The notes under the pieces were generated by a model that was not told the origin of the DNA, made no database searches, and saw only the letters and a program-made list of their open reading frames with translations. Below, piece by piece: positions 46,134 through 55,172 of a stretch of DNA of 64,000 nt (positions are counted from its first letter, which is position 1; each line of letters starts with the position of its first letter). The stretch spans positions 2,604,001-2,668,000 of the forward strand of contig NZ_CP065053.1 of the NCBI RefSeq assembly GCF_015689335.1, given 5' to 3'. Source of the stretch: Massilia antarctica (lineage in GTDB: Bacteria > Pseudomonadota > Gammaproteobacteria > Burkholderiales > Burkholderiaceae_D). The position numbers and the translations under genes are program-made.

Positions 46134-46439
46134 TTATTTCTGGGCGCTCAGGCAAGTTTTCATGAAGGCTTTGCGTTCGTCGCCCTTTTTGCCGGTGGCT
46201 TCGACGTTGCAGGTCTTCATCTTGTTTTGCTGGGGCGTGGCGGCCGGGGGTGTTGGCTTGGCGCTCAGGCATCCCTTCATGAAGGCTTTGCGCTCGTCGC
46301 CTTTCTTGCCGCTGGCGTCGGCGTTGCAGGTCACCATCTTGTTCTGCTGGGCCGACTTGGGCGCCGGCGCGGCGGCGGGCGCGGCGAAGGCGGCACTGGT
46401 GAACGCCAGCAGGGCGCAGGTCATCAACATGTTTTTCAT
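46134..46439 (-). CDS. PsiF-repeat protein
   Basis: 101 residues. A signal peptide (MKNMLMTCALLAFTSAAFAA) is followed by two near-identical PsiF repeats: QQNKMVTCNADASGKKGDER and QQNKMKTCNVEATGKKGDER, each ending KAFMK-CLSA. E. coli PsiF is induced by phosphate starvation; the function is unknown. The duplicated unit, with two Cys per repeat, indicates a small periplasmic, disulfide-stabilised protein. The start at 46439 was chosen to give the signal peptide. Confidence 0.88.
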   Translation of the reverse strand: MKNMLMTCALLAFTSAAFAAPAAAPAPKSAQQNKMVTCNADASGKKGDERKAFMKGCLSAKPTPPAATPQQNKMKTCNVEATGKKGDERKAFMKTCLSAQK

Positions 46440-46500
46440 CGGGCTAGTCCTCGGTAGTTGGGTTGTTCTGGCGTGCAACGGAGTAAATATACGTCAGAAG

Positions 46501-46540
46501 GCGCCGGCACAAGCACTTTTTCTTGCGGCCGGCGCTTTTT
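46501..46540 (+). terminator. Rho-independent-terminator-like hairpin upstream of the MerR gene
   Basis: GCGCCGGC (46501-46508) pairs with GCCGGCGC (46528-46535), followed by five T. It lies between divergent genes, with no plus-strand gene immediately upstream. It therefore terminates an unknown transcript, or belongs to a leader or small RNA. Confidence 0.65.
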
Positions 46541-46573
46541 GGCGCGCTTCCAACTGTCCATGATTTGAAGCGG

Positions 46574-46579
46574 TATAAT
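46574..46579 (+). promoter_or_regulatory. TATAAT -10 box before the MerR gene
   Basis: A perfect -10 hexamer 45 bp before the ATG at 46625. No good -35 is present at 17 bp. MerR-family promoters often have unusual spacing, so the regulator may act at its own promoter. Confidence 0.5.
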
Positions 46580-46624
46580 TGGTTTTTCACGGTTCATAAG
46601 CGGTTCAAAAAGAAAGATGACGCC

Positions 46625-47623
46625 ATGAATACACTTCCTGCCGACCACGATACGGTGCGCTCCGACGATACCGGCGCTTACCGCAGCGGCGTGGCCGCGC
46701 GTCTGGCGGGCTTGCCCGTCGAAACCTTGCGGGTGTGGGAGCGCCGTTACGGCGTGTCCGAGCCGCAACGCTCGGCGCGCGGGCAGCGTTTGTATTCGAG
46801 CGCCCAGGTGCGCCGGCTGAGCCTGATCAAGCAATTGGTCGACCAGGGCCATCCGATCGGCGCCATGGCCCGTCTGCCGCTCGACCAGCTCCAGCACCTG
46901 GCCGAGCCCTTGGCGGCCGACACCGGCGCCAGCGGTCCGATCCGGGTGGCGGTGGTGGGCACGGGTCTGGCGCGCCAGCTGGCGGCCGGTGGCCGCGAGC
47001 GGCTCGCGCTCGACGTGCGCGCGTCGTGCGCCCGCCTTGACGAGGCGGCCACGGCCTTGCGCGCGGTGGCCGCCGACGTGCTGCTGATCGAATTGTCCGA
47101 GCTCGACGATTCGGCCCTGCCGCGGGTGGCCGCCGCGCGCCTGGCGTGCGGCACGCCGGCGGTGGTGGTGCTGTACCGTTTTTGCGCCAGCGCCACGATC
47201 CGCCATCTGCGCGCCCTCGGCTGCCTGGTGGCGCGCGCGCCGTCCGATATGGCCGAGGTGGCATTGCTGTGCCAGGTGGCGTTTCCGGCGCGGCGCGCGG
47301 CGCCGGCCGCGCCGGCCAGCGTTGCGCCGCCGCGCTGCGGCGAAGCGCTGGCGCCGCGCCGGCTCGACGAGCAAGCCCTTGCGGCCCTGGCGGCGGCCAG
47401 CAATAGCGTGATGTGCGAGTGCCCGCGGCATTTGGCCGATATCCTGACGATGATCGGCAGTTTCGAGCGCTACAGCACGCAGTGCGGCGCGCGCAATCCC
47501 GGCGACGCCGCCTTGCACCACGATCTGGGCCAGGCGGCGGCGCAGGCGCGCACCCTGCTGGAAAACGCCTTGCTGCGGCTGGCGCGGACCGAGGGCTTGC
47601 CGCTGCCGGATGGGCTGGCGTAA
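46625..47623 (+). CDS. MerR-family regulator, LitR/CarH/BluR-like
   Basis: 332 residues from ATG 46625. The N-terminal MerR HTH reads YRSGVAARLAGLPVETLRVW, then ERRYGVSEPQRSARGQRLYS. The middle resembles the B12-binding-like domain of LitR/CarH regulators (IRVAVVGTGLARQLAAGG, ADVLLIELSELDD, PAVVVLYRF), but the DxHxxG cobalamin-ligand motif is absent, so vitamin B12 binding is unlikely. It is followed by a GTP cyclohydrolase gene (39 bp) and a BLUF photoreceptor gene, so light control probably comes from the BLUF partner, as in BluF/BluR of E. coli. Confidence 0.82.
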   Translation: MNTLPADHDTVRSDDTGAYRSGVAARLAGLPVETLRVWERRYGVSEPQRSARGQRLYSSAQVRRLSLIKQLVDQGHPIGAMARLPLDQLQHLAEPLAADTGASGPIRVAVVGTGLARQLAAGGRERLALDVRASCARLDEAATALRAVAADVLLIELSELDDSALPRVAAARLACGTPAVVVLYRFCASATIRHLRALGCLVARAPSDMAEVALLCQVAFPARRAAPAAPASVAPPRCGEALAPRRLDEQALAALAAASNSVMCECPRHLADILTMIGSFERYSTQCGARNPGDAALHHDLGQAAAQARTLLENALLRLARTEGLPLPDGLA

Positions 47624-47661
47624 GCCGGACCACTTTTTATTATCTTTCACAGGAACTGAGC

Positions 47662-48369
47662 ATGTCGAACGGATTGACTACCGAATACCAAGCGAGCACC
47701 GTGACGGTGTCGGAGCGCATCCGCGAGCGCCTGGTCGCCAGCAAGACGCGCTTCCACGCCAACGATAATATCGCGCGTTTCATCGAGCCGGGCGAACTCG
47801 ACGAGCTGCTCGATGAAGTCAGCGCCAAGCTGCAAGGCGTGCTCGAAAGCTTGGTGATCGATACCGTCAGCGACCACAATACCCAGGATACCGGGCGCCG
47901 CGTGGCCAAGATGTTCATCAACGAAGTGTTCGGCGGCCGTTATGTGCCGATGCCGCCGGTGACCGAATTTCCCAATGCATCGCATTTGAACGAGCTGATG
48001 ATCATCGGCCCGATCACGGTGCGCAGCGCCTGTTCGCACCATCTGTGCCCGGTGATCGGCAAGGTCTGGATCGGCGTGATGCCGAACGAGCATTCGGCGC
48101 TGATCGGGCTGTCGAAATACGCGCGCATCGCCAACTGGATCATGAGCCGTCCGCAAATCCAGGAAGAAGCGGTGGTGCAGCTGGCCGACCTGTTGCAGGA
48201 AAAGATGCAGCCGGACGGCCTGGCCGTGGTCATGGAAGCAGACCATTTTTGCATGCAGTGGCGTGGCGTCAAGGATATGGATGCGAAAATGATCAATAGC
48301 GTCATGCACGGCTCGTTTTTGAAAGATCCGGCGCTGCGGCGCGAATTTTTGTCCCTGATTAAACGCTGA
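47662..48369 (+). CDS. Divergent GTP cyclohydrolase I (FolE-like)
   Basis: 235 residues. Zinc and active-site residues are conserved: Cys124 and His126/His127 in SACSHHLCP and Cys197 in ADHFCMQWRG. SALIGLSKYARIANW and the final LRREFLSLIK follow the family. Two departures stand out: CEHH of classical FolE is CSHH, and the conserved QER of the active-site loop reads QEE (167-169). FolE makes dihydroneopterin triphosphate for folates or pterins. Genes of this type occur in light-response clusters with LitR-type regulators, where a pterin antenna or cofactor may be needed. It starts 39 bp after the MerR stop, and the BLUF gene follows within 20 bp. Confidence 0.88.
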   Translation: MSNGLTTEYQASTVTVSERIRERLVASKTRFHANDNIARFIEPGELDELLDEVSAKLQGVLESLVIDTVSDHNTQDTGRRVAKMFINEVFGGRYVPMPPVTEFPNASHLNELMIIGPITVRSACSHHLCPVIGKVWIGVMPNEHSALIGLSKYARIANWIMSRPQIQEEAVVQLADLLQEKMQPDGLAVVMEADHFCMQWRGVKDMDAKMINSVMHGSFLKDPALRREFLSLIKR

Positions 48370-48388
48370 TCCTTCGGAGAATCACACC

Positions 48389-48814
48389 ATGCTCGTCCGT
48401 CTCCTGTACTCCAGCCGCGCTGTCGCTTCGCCGCAGCCCGATACGATCCATGACATCATGTGCCAGGCGCACGCGCACAATCCTGGCCATGGCATCACGG
48501 GCGTCCTGTGCCACAGCGAGCATGTCTACATGCAAGTGCTCGAAGGCGGGCGCGAGGCGGTCAACGCGCTGTACGCGAAAATCGTGCACGATCCGCGCCA
48601 CACCGATGTGGTGCTGCTGCATTATGAAGAAATCAATGAGCGCCGCTATGCCGGCTGGACCATGGGCAAGGCGAACCTGGCGCGCATCAATCCATCGACC
48701 CTGCTGCGTTTTTCCGACTTGCCGGGGCTGAACCCGCATGCCATGTCCGGCAAGAATTCGCTGGCCTTGATCGACGAGCTGATGGCCAGCGCTTCGGTGG
48801 TCGGCCACCCGTAG
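48389..48814 (+). CDS. BLUF-domain blue-light photoreceptor
   Basis: 141 residues, essentially a single BLUF domain. Flavin-site residues are readable: Tyr7 (LLYSSRA), Asn31 (NPGHGITGVL), Gln49 (YMQVLEGG), and Trp90/Met92 in YAGWTMG. Tyr/Gln hydrogen-bond switching on FAD is how BLUF proteins sense light. The C-terminal helices (SLALIDELM) may bind a partner. It has no output domain, so it must act through protein contact; the MerR regulator two genes upstream is the obvious candidate. Confidence 0.93.
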   Translation: MLVRLLYSSRAVASPQPDTIHDIMCQAHAHNPGHGITGVLCHSEHVYMQVLEGGREAVNALYAKIVHDPRHTDVVLLHYEEINERRYAGWTMGKANLARINPSTLLRFSDLPGLNPHAMSGKNSLALIDELMASASVVGHP

Positions 48815-48820
48815 GGAAGG

Positions 48821-48839
48821 GGCCGCACCGGGTGCGGCC
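48821..48839. terminator. GC-rich hairpin between convergent genes
   Basis: GGCCGCAC pairs with GTGCGGCC around a 3-nt loop, just after the BLUF stop and before the end of the minus-strand gene at 48898. It has no T-run, so it is either a Rho-assisted terminator or only a structure. Confidence 0.45.
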
Positions 48840-48897
48840 GGGGCCGCCCGCGAGCCCCGTCGTCGACAGGGGCCGCTGGCATGGCGTGGGGAAAAGC

Positions 48898-49251
48898 TTA
48901 CTCTTCGTCAGCCGACACGTCGCCGGTCTTGCGGTTGTATTTGAGCGTGATCTTGTTCAGCTCGCACAGATCGAAGTCGTCCCACTCGACTTCCGAACCA
49001 TCGTCGTCGAAGGTGATGCTCAGGCTTTGCAGGCAGTGCGCCTTGCTTGCAAACTTGATCAGACGCGCTTTGTTGGGCGACAGAATCCCCTCGCCCAAAC
49101 GGTCGTCGCCCCAGGTTTTGCTTTTGGCTGGCGCGATGTGGACCGAGCGGATTGGATAGCCGGTCTTGTTGACCAGCGTGAAGTCGGCATCACCGGCAAT
49201 CGCGGCATTGGCAAGCAAGGCGCTTGCGATGACGAGCATCTTGATTTTCAT
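48898..49251 (-). CDS. Small secreted protein, conserved but of unknown function
   Basis: 117 residues. A signal peptide (MKIKMLVIASALLANAAIAG) is followed by ADFTLVNKTGYPIRSVHIAP, a SKTWGDDRLGEGIL segment, a C-x-x-S strand and WDDFDLCELNKITLKYNRK. This short beta-sandwich-like family is common in Oxalobacteraceae and Burkholderiales, often as several paralogues; the role is unknown. The two Cys probably pair. No operon partner. Confidence 0.75.
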   Translation of the reverse strand: MKIKMLVIASALLANAAIAGDADFTLVNKTGYPIRSVHIAPAKSKTWGDDRLGEGILSPNKARLIKFASKAHCLQSLSITFDDDGSEVEWDDFDLCELNKITLKYNRKTGDVSADEE

Positions 49252-49468
49252 GAGTTCTCTTTCGTTATAGTTGTTTTGACCGGCCGTCCCGCCCATGGGG
49301 CGGGTGCCGCGCCGGATCATACATGGATAGGCGCGTACGTACAACAGCGTGCCTTGCATGCCGATCGAGGAGGGGGACATGCCATCTAAGGGAACGCAGA
49401 CACGCCGCCCCGACCCGATCCGGGCAGCCTGGCCAGCATGCGTCAGCGGCCTGGGTCGGTCGCCGGTG

Positions 49469-50017
49469 CTAGGCGACCTTGATCTGTACCCTGCGCGGCT
49501 GGGCGTGCGCCGTCTTGGGGATGCGGATCTTGAGCACGCCATTGGTCAGCTCCGCGCTCGCCTGCTCGCCGTCGAGCTCCCTGGACAGTGCGAAGCTGCG
49601 CTGGTCGTGCTGGTGCTTGACCTCGGCGTAGCGCGATTCCATCTCTGGCGGCACGTCGAGCGACACGGCGCCGTTGATGGTGAGGCTGTTCGTTTCGAGG
49701 CGCAGGTCGAGCTTGTCCCGGGAGACGCCGGGCATGTCGGCCAGCAAGGTGATGCCGTTGGCGTCTTCGATCACGTCCACCGGCGGTATCAGGACGCCGC
49801 TGCGGGCGAGGGCGGTGCCGCCGGTCTGGTCCGTGGAGCGGGATTGGGCCATCGCGCCGGCGCCCGCTTCCGCACTGCCCTGGGCGCTACCGTTGCCATC
49901 TTCCGTGGCCGCGCCGCCTTGACCGCTACGGGTTCCATCTGCCATCGCCGCACGGCTCTGGCCGCTGCCAGCGCTGGCAAAACTACCTGCCGCGCCGTCT
50001 GCGCCCGATCCGGTCAT
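49469..50017 (-). CDS. Hsp20/alpha-crystallin small heat-shock protein with a low-complexity N-terminus
   Basis: 182 residues. The alpha-crystallin domain (about 75-182) shows VDVIEDANGITLLADMPGVS, then LTINGAVSLDVPPEM, FALSRELDGEQASAEL, NGVLKIRIPKTAHAQPRRV, matching the chaperone core. Residues 1-70 are Gly/Ser/Ala-rich with no fold. The low-complexity frame continues upstream for about 50 codons to 50168, without an ATG in that stretch, so the true start may lie at an alternative codon there. It holds denatured proteins in solution under stress. Confidence 0.9.
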   Translation of the reverse strand: MTGSGADGAAGSFASAGSGQSRAAMADGTRSGQGGAATEDGNGSAQGSAEAGAGAMAQSRSTDQTGGTALARSGVLIPPVDVIEDANGITLLADMPGVSRDKLDLRLETNSLTINGAVSLDVPPEMESRYAEVKHQHDQRSFALSRELDGEQASAELTNGVLKIRIPKTAHAQPRRVQIKVA

Positions 50018-50168
50018 CGCTTCGCCGCCTGCCTCGCTGCCTGCGCCGCTACTGCCGCTGCTGCCAGTGCCGGCATTGCCGATGCCGCTCGCACTGCCGG
50101 CGATACCCGCGTCGGCCGGATTGCCAGCGTGGCGCGAAACCGCTGCGCGCCACGCGGCAGGGGGGACT

Positions 50169-50843
50169 TTACAGCAGCTTGAGCAGCGCTTCGGCGCCCG
50201 CTTCCGACGAGGCCGGATTCTGGCCCGTGACCAGCAAGCCGTCGGTCAGCACGTACGAAGCCCAGTCCGGACCTTTGGAATAGATGCCGCCATGTTCCTT
50301 GAGCATGTCTTCCACCAGGAACGGCACTACCTTGGTCAGGCCGACCGCTTCTTCCTCGGTGTTGGTGAAGCCGGTGACGCGCTTGCCGGCGACCAGCGGC
50401 TTGCCATCCGGACCCTTGACATGGCGCAGCACACCCGGTGCGTGGCAGACGGCGGCCACCGGCTTGCCGGCGGCGATCATGGTTTCGATCAGGCTGATCG
50501 AATGCTTGTCTTCGGCCAGGTCCCACAGGGGGCCGTGGCCGCCCGGATAGAACAAGGCGTCGAACTCGGCAGCCTTCATGTCCGCCAGCTTGAAGGTGGC
50601 GGCCAGGGCTGCCTGCGCCGCCGGGTCTTGCTTGAAGCGGCGCGTGGAGTCGGTCTGCGAATCGGGTTCGTCGCTCTTGGGGTCGAGCGGCGGCTGGGCG
50701 CCGGCCGGCGAGGCCAGCACGACATTGACGCCCTTATCTTTGAGCACGTAGTACGGTGCCGCGAATTCCTCGAGCCAGAAGCCGGTTTTGTGCCCGGTGT
50801 CGCCCAGTTTGTCGTGCGAGGTTAATACCATCAATACATTCAT
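50169..50843 (-). CDS. DJ-1/PfpI-family protein (type-1 glutamine amidotransferase-like)
   Basis: 224 residues from ATG 50843. Family motifs: TGFWLEEFAAPYYVL (catalytic-site Glu), LFYPGGHGPLWDL, and AAVCHAPGVLRHV (nucleophile elbow with Cys). This Hsp31-like group includes glyoxalase III/chaperone enzymes that detoxify methylglyoxal. It lies downstream of the ParA-like gene in the same direction and upstream of Hsp20, suggesting a protein-quality or stress neighbourhood. Confidence 0.9.
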   Translation of the reverse strand: MNVLMVLTSHDKLGDTGHKTGFWLEEFAAPYYVLKDKGVNVVLASPAGAQPPLDPKSDEPDSQTDSTRRFKQDPAAQAALAATFKLADMKAAEFDALFYPGGHGPLWDLAEDKHSISLIETMIAAGKPVAAVCHAPGVLRHVKGPDGKPLVAGKRVTGFTNTEEEAVGLTKVVPFLVEDMLKEHGGIYSKGPDWASYVLTDGLLVTGQNPASSEAGAEALLKLL

Positions 50844-50917
50844 GTGGACTCCAGTGTTGGGAAAGAAGCAATCCTGGCAGTGTGGCACAAATGCCGGTGC
50901 GGCGTCGTCCAGCAGGC

Positions 50918-51688
50918 TTAGGCGGCTTGCAGTTCGTGGTACAGGGCCAGCATCTCCTGGCTCAGCTTGTGGCGCGGGTCGAGGTGGATCATGGGCAGGT
51001 TGCGGTCGTGCGATTCGCGGATGCGGATCGAACTCGAGAGCTTGTTGGCGAGCACCGGCAAGCCTTCCGCGCTCAGTTCGTCCACCAGGCGCTGCGGCAG
51101 CCGGGCGCGGGCCTGGAACTGGTTGACGATGATGCCTTCGATCGCGAGCGCGGGATTGTGGTCGGCCTTGATCTCGGCCACGTTGGCCACCAGGGTGTAC
51201 AGCGCCTGGCGCGAAAAATCGTCGCAATCGAAGGGAATCAGGCAGCGGTCGGCCGCGATCAGGGCTGACTGGGTGAAAAAATTGTAGGCAGGCGGGGTGT
51301 CGACGACAATCTCGTCGAAGTCTTGCGCCAGTTCGGTCAGGGTGTCGCGCAGCTTGTAGATCTTGTGGCGCGATTCGAGCTTGGCTTGCAGGTCGCCCAG
51401 TTCCGGGTGCGACACCATGAGCGACAGGTTCTCGAACGGCGTGGGGTGCACGAAATCGCTGGCGGGCTTGGGAAAGACGATGAAGTTGAGCATCTGCTCG
51501 AAGTAGGCGCCCATGGTCGGCGTCACGTCGTTCATGGCCGCGCCGAGCAGGTAGCGGCTGGCGTTGCATTGTGGATCGATGTCGATCAGCAGGGTTTTCT
51601 TGCCCTGCTGCGCCGCGATGGCCGCCAGGTTGACCGCGATCGTCGACTTTCCGACGCCACCCTTCTGGTTGAAAATCACACGTTTCAT
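50918..51688 (-). CDS. Orphan ParA-family ATPase
   Basis: 256 residues. The deviant Walker A is FNQKGGVGKSTIAVNLA, A' is LLIDIDPQ, and Walker B is EIVVDTPPAYNFF. The C-terminal region (LPQRLVDELSAEGLP, SSSIRIRESHDRNLPMIHLD) is typical of ParA. No parB or centromere-like repeats are nearby, so it more likely positions a protein complex (such as chemotaxis arrays) or is a solitary homologue than segregating DNA. Confidence 0.88.
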   Translation of the reverse strand: MKRVIFNQKGGVGKSTIAVNLAAIAAQQGKKTLLIDIDPQCNASRYLLGAAMNDVTPTMGAYFEQMLNFIVFPKPASDFVHPTPFENLSLMVSHPELGDLQAKLESRHKIYKLRDTLTELAQDFDEIVVDTPPAYNFFTQSALIAADRCLIPFDCDDFSRQALYTLVANVAEIKADHNPALAIEGIIVNQFQARARLPQRLVDELSAEGLPVLANKLSSSIRIRESHDRNLPMIHLDPRHKLSQEMLALYHELQAA

Positions 51689-51833
51689 TTGCCGGCCCGG
51701 GAGAGTGATTGATTTTTCAATACTAGCATGCTGCGATGCAGCATCTGGTGACGGCAGGGCCAAGTGTGAGCTTGATGCCACGTTCGGCAGCAGGCAGGCG
51801 GCGGCCGGGCACAAGGCCGGCGCCGCCTTGTGA

Positions 51834-52328
51834 TCAGTCTTCCAGCAGGCTGCGCAGCATCCAGGCGTATTTTTCGTGCGTCTGCATGCGCTGGGTCAGC
51901 AAGTCGCAGGTCGGCTGGTCGTTGGCTTTTTCGGCGACCTTGAACAGGGCGCGCGCGGTGCGCACCACGGTGGCCTGGCCTTCCATCAGGTCGCGGATCA
52001 TGTCCTTGGCGCTCGGCGTGCCGCTGGTCGGCGTGATCGAGGTCAGCGCGGCGAATTGCTGGTAGGAACCGGGCGCCAGTTCACCCAGCGCGCGGATGCG
52101 CTCGGCGATCAGGTCGACCGCCAGCCACTGCTCGTTGTACAGGGTCATGAACATGGTGTGCAGGGTCTGGAACATGGGACCGGTGACATTCCAGTGGTAC
52201 TGGTGGGTCTTCAGGTACAGGGTGTAGCTGTCGGCGAGCAGGCGCGACAGGCCTTCGACGATCTGCTTGCGGTCGGCGTCGGCAATGCCGAGGTCGACCA
52301 TGGGGGCGGGCGAGGTGTTGCTGTTCAT
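51834..52328 (-). CDS. Dps-family DNA-binding ferritin
   Basis: 164 residues. The Dps ferroxidase pattern is present: [14 protein letters not shown] (His ligands) and [22 protein letters not shown] (Asp/Glu ligands). The C-terminus has a short DDE-rich end (RSLLED) and no lysine-rich tail, so DNA binding, if any, would rely on the N-terminus. It stores iron and protects DNA from peroxide. Confidence 0.93.
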   Translation of the reverse strand: MNSNTSPAPMVDLGIADADRKQIVEGLSRLLADSYTLYLKTHQYHWNVTGPMFQTLHTMFMTLYNEQWLAVDLIAERIRALGELAPGSYQQFAALTSITPTSGTPSAKDMIRDLMEGQATVVRTARALFKVAEKANDQPTCDLLTQRMQTHEKYAWMLRSLLED

Positions 52329-52385
52329 GGGTAGATGCTCCTGTCTGAGGCGTTGATGGGAAAAGGGTGAAGAATAGTGGCGATT

Positions 52386-53387
52386 TCAGGCAAGCGCGTG
52401 CGCGGCGGCATGGATCTGGCCGACGATTTCGTAGGAATGCAGGCGAGCCTGGTGGTCGAAGATCTGCGAGGTGATCATCAGCTCGTCGGCGCCGGTGCGC
52501 TCGATGAACTGCTGCAACTGGCGCGCGACCGTCTGCGGCGCGCCGATGGCCGAGCACGACAGCACCTGGTCGAGCATGGTCCTTTCCTGCGGGCCGAGGG
52601 CGTCGAGGTAGCCGGACACGGGCGGCTGGAGGCGTCCCGGGCGGCCGCTGCGCAGGTTGACGAAGGCTTGCTGCATCGAGGTGGCCAGCAGCGCGGCCTG
52701 GTCGTCGGTATCGGCGGCGAACACGTTAAAGCCGAGCATCACGTAGGGTTTGTCGAGCTGGGCCGATGGGCGGAAGCGGGCGCGGTACAGGTCCACCGCC
52801 TGCATCATCTGGGCCGGGGCGAAGTGCGAGGCGAAGGCATACGGCAAGCCCAGCTGGGCGGCCAGCTGAGCGCCGAACAGGCTCGACCCGAGGATCCAGA
52901 GCGGCACCTTCAAGCCCGCGCCGGGCACGGCCATGACCGGGCGGCGCGGCGTGTCGGCAAAGTAATCCATCAGCTCGACCACGTCTTGCGGAAACTCGTC
53001 GGCGTCCGATTGCAGGTTGCGGCGCATGGCGCGTGCGGTGGCCTGGTCCGAGCCGGGGGCGCGCCCCAGGCCCAGGTCGATGCGGCCGGGATACAGCGAC
53101 TCGAGCGTGCCGAACTGCTCGGCGATGACCAGCGGAGAGTGGTTCGGCAGCATCACGCCGCCGGCGCCGACCCGGATGGTCGAGGTGCCGCCGGCCACGT
53201 AGCCCAGCAGCACGGCGGTGGCGGCGCTGGCGATGCCGGGCATGCCATGGTGCTCGGCCAGCCAGTAGCGCTTATAGCCCCAGCGTTCGGCATGCTGCGC
53301 CAGGTCGAGCGTGTTTTGGAACGATACGCGCGCGCTGCTGCCTTGGGTGATCGGGGACAGGTCGAGTACGGAAAAGGGAATCATCAT
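52386..53387 (-). CDS. Luciferase-like monooxygenase (LLM class, MsnO8-type)
   Basis: 333 residues from ATG 53387 (a second ATG follows). LLM motifs: [52 protein letters not shown] and [13 protein letters not shown]. This is a flavin-dependent oxidoreductase of unknown substrate, common in stress clusters. It has no clear partner here; the next gene on the strand is Dps, 57 bp downstream. Confidence 0.9.
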   Translation of the reverse strand: MMIPFSVLDLSPITQGSSARVSFQNTLDLAQHAERWGYKRYWLAEHHGMPGIASAATAVLLGYVAGGTSTIRVGAGGVMLPNHSPLVIAEQFGTLESLYPGRIDLGLGRAPGSDQATARAMRRNLQSDADEFPQDVVELMDYFADTPRRPVMAVPGAGLKVPLWILGSSLFGAQLAAQLGLPYAFASHFAPAQMMQAVDLYRARFRPSAQLDKPYVMLGFNVFAADTDDQAALLATSMQQAFVNLRSGRPGRLQPPVSGYLDALGPQERTMLDQVLSCSAIGAPQTVARQLQQFIERTGADELMITSQIFDHQARLHSYEIVGQIHAAAHALA

Positions 53388-53549
53388 CGGTGCCTTGGGA
53401 CGGTAAGGGGGCTGGCGCGGCCTCTGATTGTGCAGCGCAGTTTTACCCACATGGGGACGGGTGCGCCGTTTAAAAGGCGTGTCGTCCCCATGCCGTCCGG
53501 CATCCCACAGGGCGGGTGCGCTGTATTGACAACGCTCCGCTGCGGCCGC

Positions 53550-55172
53550 TTACGTCAGCCGTCCCTGGCGCGGCGCGCGTTGTGCCGGGGCGCCGCGGGC
53601 GCCTTTCACGCCGTCGAGGCGGAACACGCCCACCACCTGCGACAGGCGCGCGGCCTGGTCCTGCATGCTCGCGGCCGCGGCGGCGGCTTGCTCGACCAGC
53701 GCGGCATTCTGCTGGGTCGCCTCATCCATCTGGGCGATGGCCTGGTTGACCTGGGCGATGCCGGCGCTCTGCTCGTGGCTGGCGGCGGAAATCTCGGCCA
53801 TGATGTCGGTCACGCGGCGCACGCTGGCCACCACATTGTCCATGGTGCCGCCGGCGTCGGCGACCAGCTTGTTGCCGACCGATACCTTCTCGACCGAGTC
53901 GCCGATCAGGGCCTTGATTTCCTTGGCGGCCGCGGCGCTGCGCTGGGCCAGGTTGCGCACTTCCGAGGCGACCACGGCAAACCCGCGCCCCTGTTCGCCG
54001 GCGCGCGCCGCTTCCACCGCCGCGTTCAGGGCCAGGATATTGGTCTGGAAGGCGATGCCGTCGATGACGCTGATGATGTCGACGATCTTGCGCGACGAGT
54101 CATTGATCGAGGCCATGGTGTCGACCACCTTTGCCACCACCGCGCCGCCCTGCATGGCCACGTCGGACGCGGTGGCGGCCAGCTGGTTGGCCTGGCGCGC
54201 GTTGTCCGAGTTTTGCTTGACGGTGCCGGTCAGCTCTTCGATCGACGCGGCGGTTTCTTCCAGCGAACTGGCTTGCTGCTCGGTGCGCGAAGACAGGTCG
54301 AGGTTGCCGGATGCGATCTGGCTCGATGCGGTGGCGATGGTATCGGTGCCCATGCGGACCTGCATCACGATCTTGGCCAGGTCGTCGCGCATGGTGCGGA
54401 TGCCGTGCAGCAGGCTGGTGCTGTCATCGTGCTTGAGGTCGATATTGACGCTCAGGTCGCCTTCGGCGATGCTGCGCGCGATCCCGGCCGCGTAGCCCGG
54501 CTCGCCGCCGAGCTGGCGCAGCAGGCCGCGCCCGATCACCAGTCCGAGCGCGAGCAGCAGGCCGGCCAGCACCAGCGCGCCCAGCGAAAAGGTGAGCAGG
54601 CGTGCGCGGATGGTTGTGTCGACGGTATCGATGTACACGCCCGAGCCGACGATCCAGCCCCAGGGCGCGAAGCCCATGACGTATGAGACTTTTTGCACCG
54701 GAGCGTCGCTGCCCGGCTTGGGCCACATGTAGAACACCAGGCCGGCGCCGCTGGCCTTGACCGTATCGGCGAATTCGACGAAGAGCTGCTTGCCGGTCGT
54801 GTCCTTGGTGGCGCTGACGTTGGTGTTGTCGAGCGCCGGCTTGATCGGATGCATCAGCACCACCGGCGTGTGGTCCTGGACCCAGAAGTATTCGGTCTTG
54901 TTGTAGCGCAGCACCTTGATGGCGGCCAGGGCGTTTTTCTGCGCCTCGGCCTTGCTCATGCCGCCTTTTTCGGACAGGCCGTGAAAGTAGGCGACGATGC
55001 CGTGCGCCGTTTCGACCGCTTGCCGCACATTGTTTTGGCGCTCTTCCAGGATGAGGCGCTTTTCGGAGATCAGGAACAGGGCGGTCAGCACCGCGATGCC
55101 GACGATGCTGCTGATGATCAAGGTGGCGAGCTTCCTGGCGATGCTCATCGATTCGAGAAAGGGAATAGTCAT
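53550..55172 (-). CDS. Methyl-accepting chemotaxis protein with single-Cache sensor
   Basis: 540 residues from ATG 55172. A TM helix (about 15-35) is followed by a periplasmic sCache_2 domain (about 40-185: [31 protein letters not shown]), a second TM (about 190-210), a HAMP (about 215-270), and a signalling hairpin with [20 protein letters not shown] and [20 protein letters not shown]. Methylation helices flank it. There is no C-terminal CheR-docking pentapeptide. sCache_2 receptors often sense small organic acids; the ligand here is unknown. Confidence 0.93.
   Translation of the reverse strand: MTIPFLESMSIARKLATLIISSIVGIAVLTALFLISEKRLILEERQNNVRQAVETAHGIVAYFHGLSEKGGMSKAEAQKNALAAIKVLRYNKTEYFWVQDHTPVVLMHPIKPALDNTNVSATKDTTGKQLFVEFADTVKASGAGLVFYMWPKPGSDAPVQKVSYVMGFAPWGWIVGSGVYIDTVDTTIRARLLTFSLGALVLAGLLLALGLVIGRGLLRQLGGEPGYAAGIARSIAEGDLSVNIDLKHDDSTSLLHGIRTMRDDLAKIVMQVRMGTDTIATASSQIASGNLDLSSRTEQQASSLEETAASIEELTGTVKQNSDNARQANQLAATASDVAMQGGAVVAKVVDTMASINDSSRKIVDIISVIDGIAFQTNILALNAAVEAARAGEQGRGFAVVASEVRNLAQRSAAAAKEIKALIGDSVEKVSVGNKLVADAGGTMDNVVASVRRVTDIMAEISAASHEQSAGIAQVNQAIAQMDEATQQNAALVEQAAAAAASMQDQAARLSQVVGVFRLDGVKGARGAPAQRAPRQGRLT

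Noticed and set aside
46625..47623. A vitamin B12-dependent CarH photoreceptor
   Set aside because: The domain order resembles CarH/LitR, but the DxHxxG cobalamin motif is missing and a BLUF gene supplies a better light sensor.
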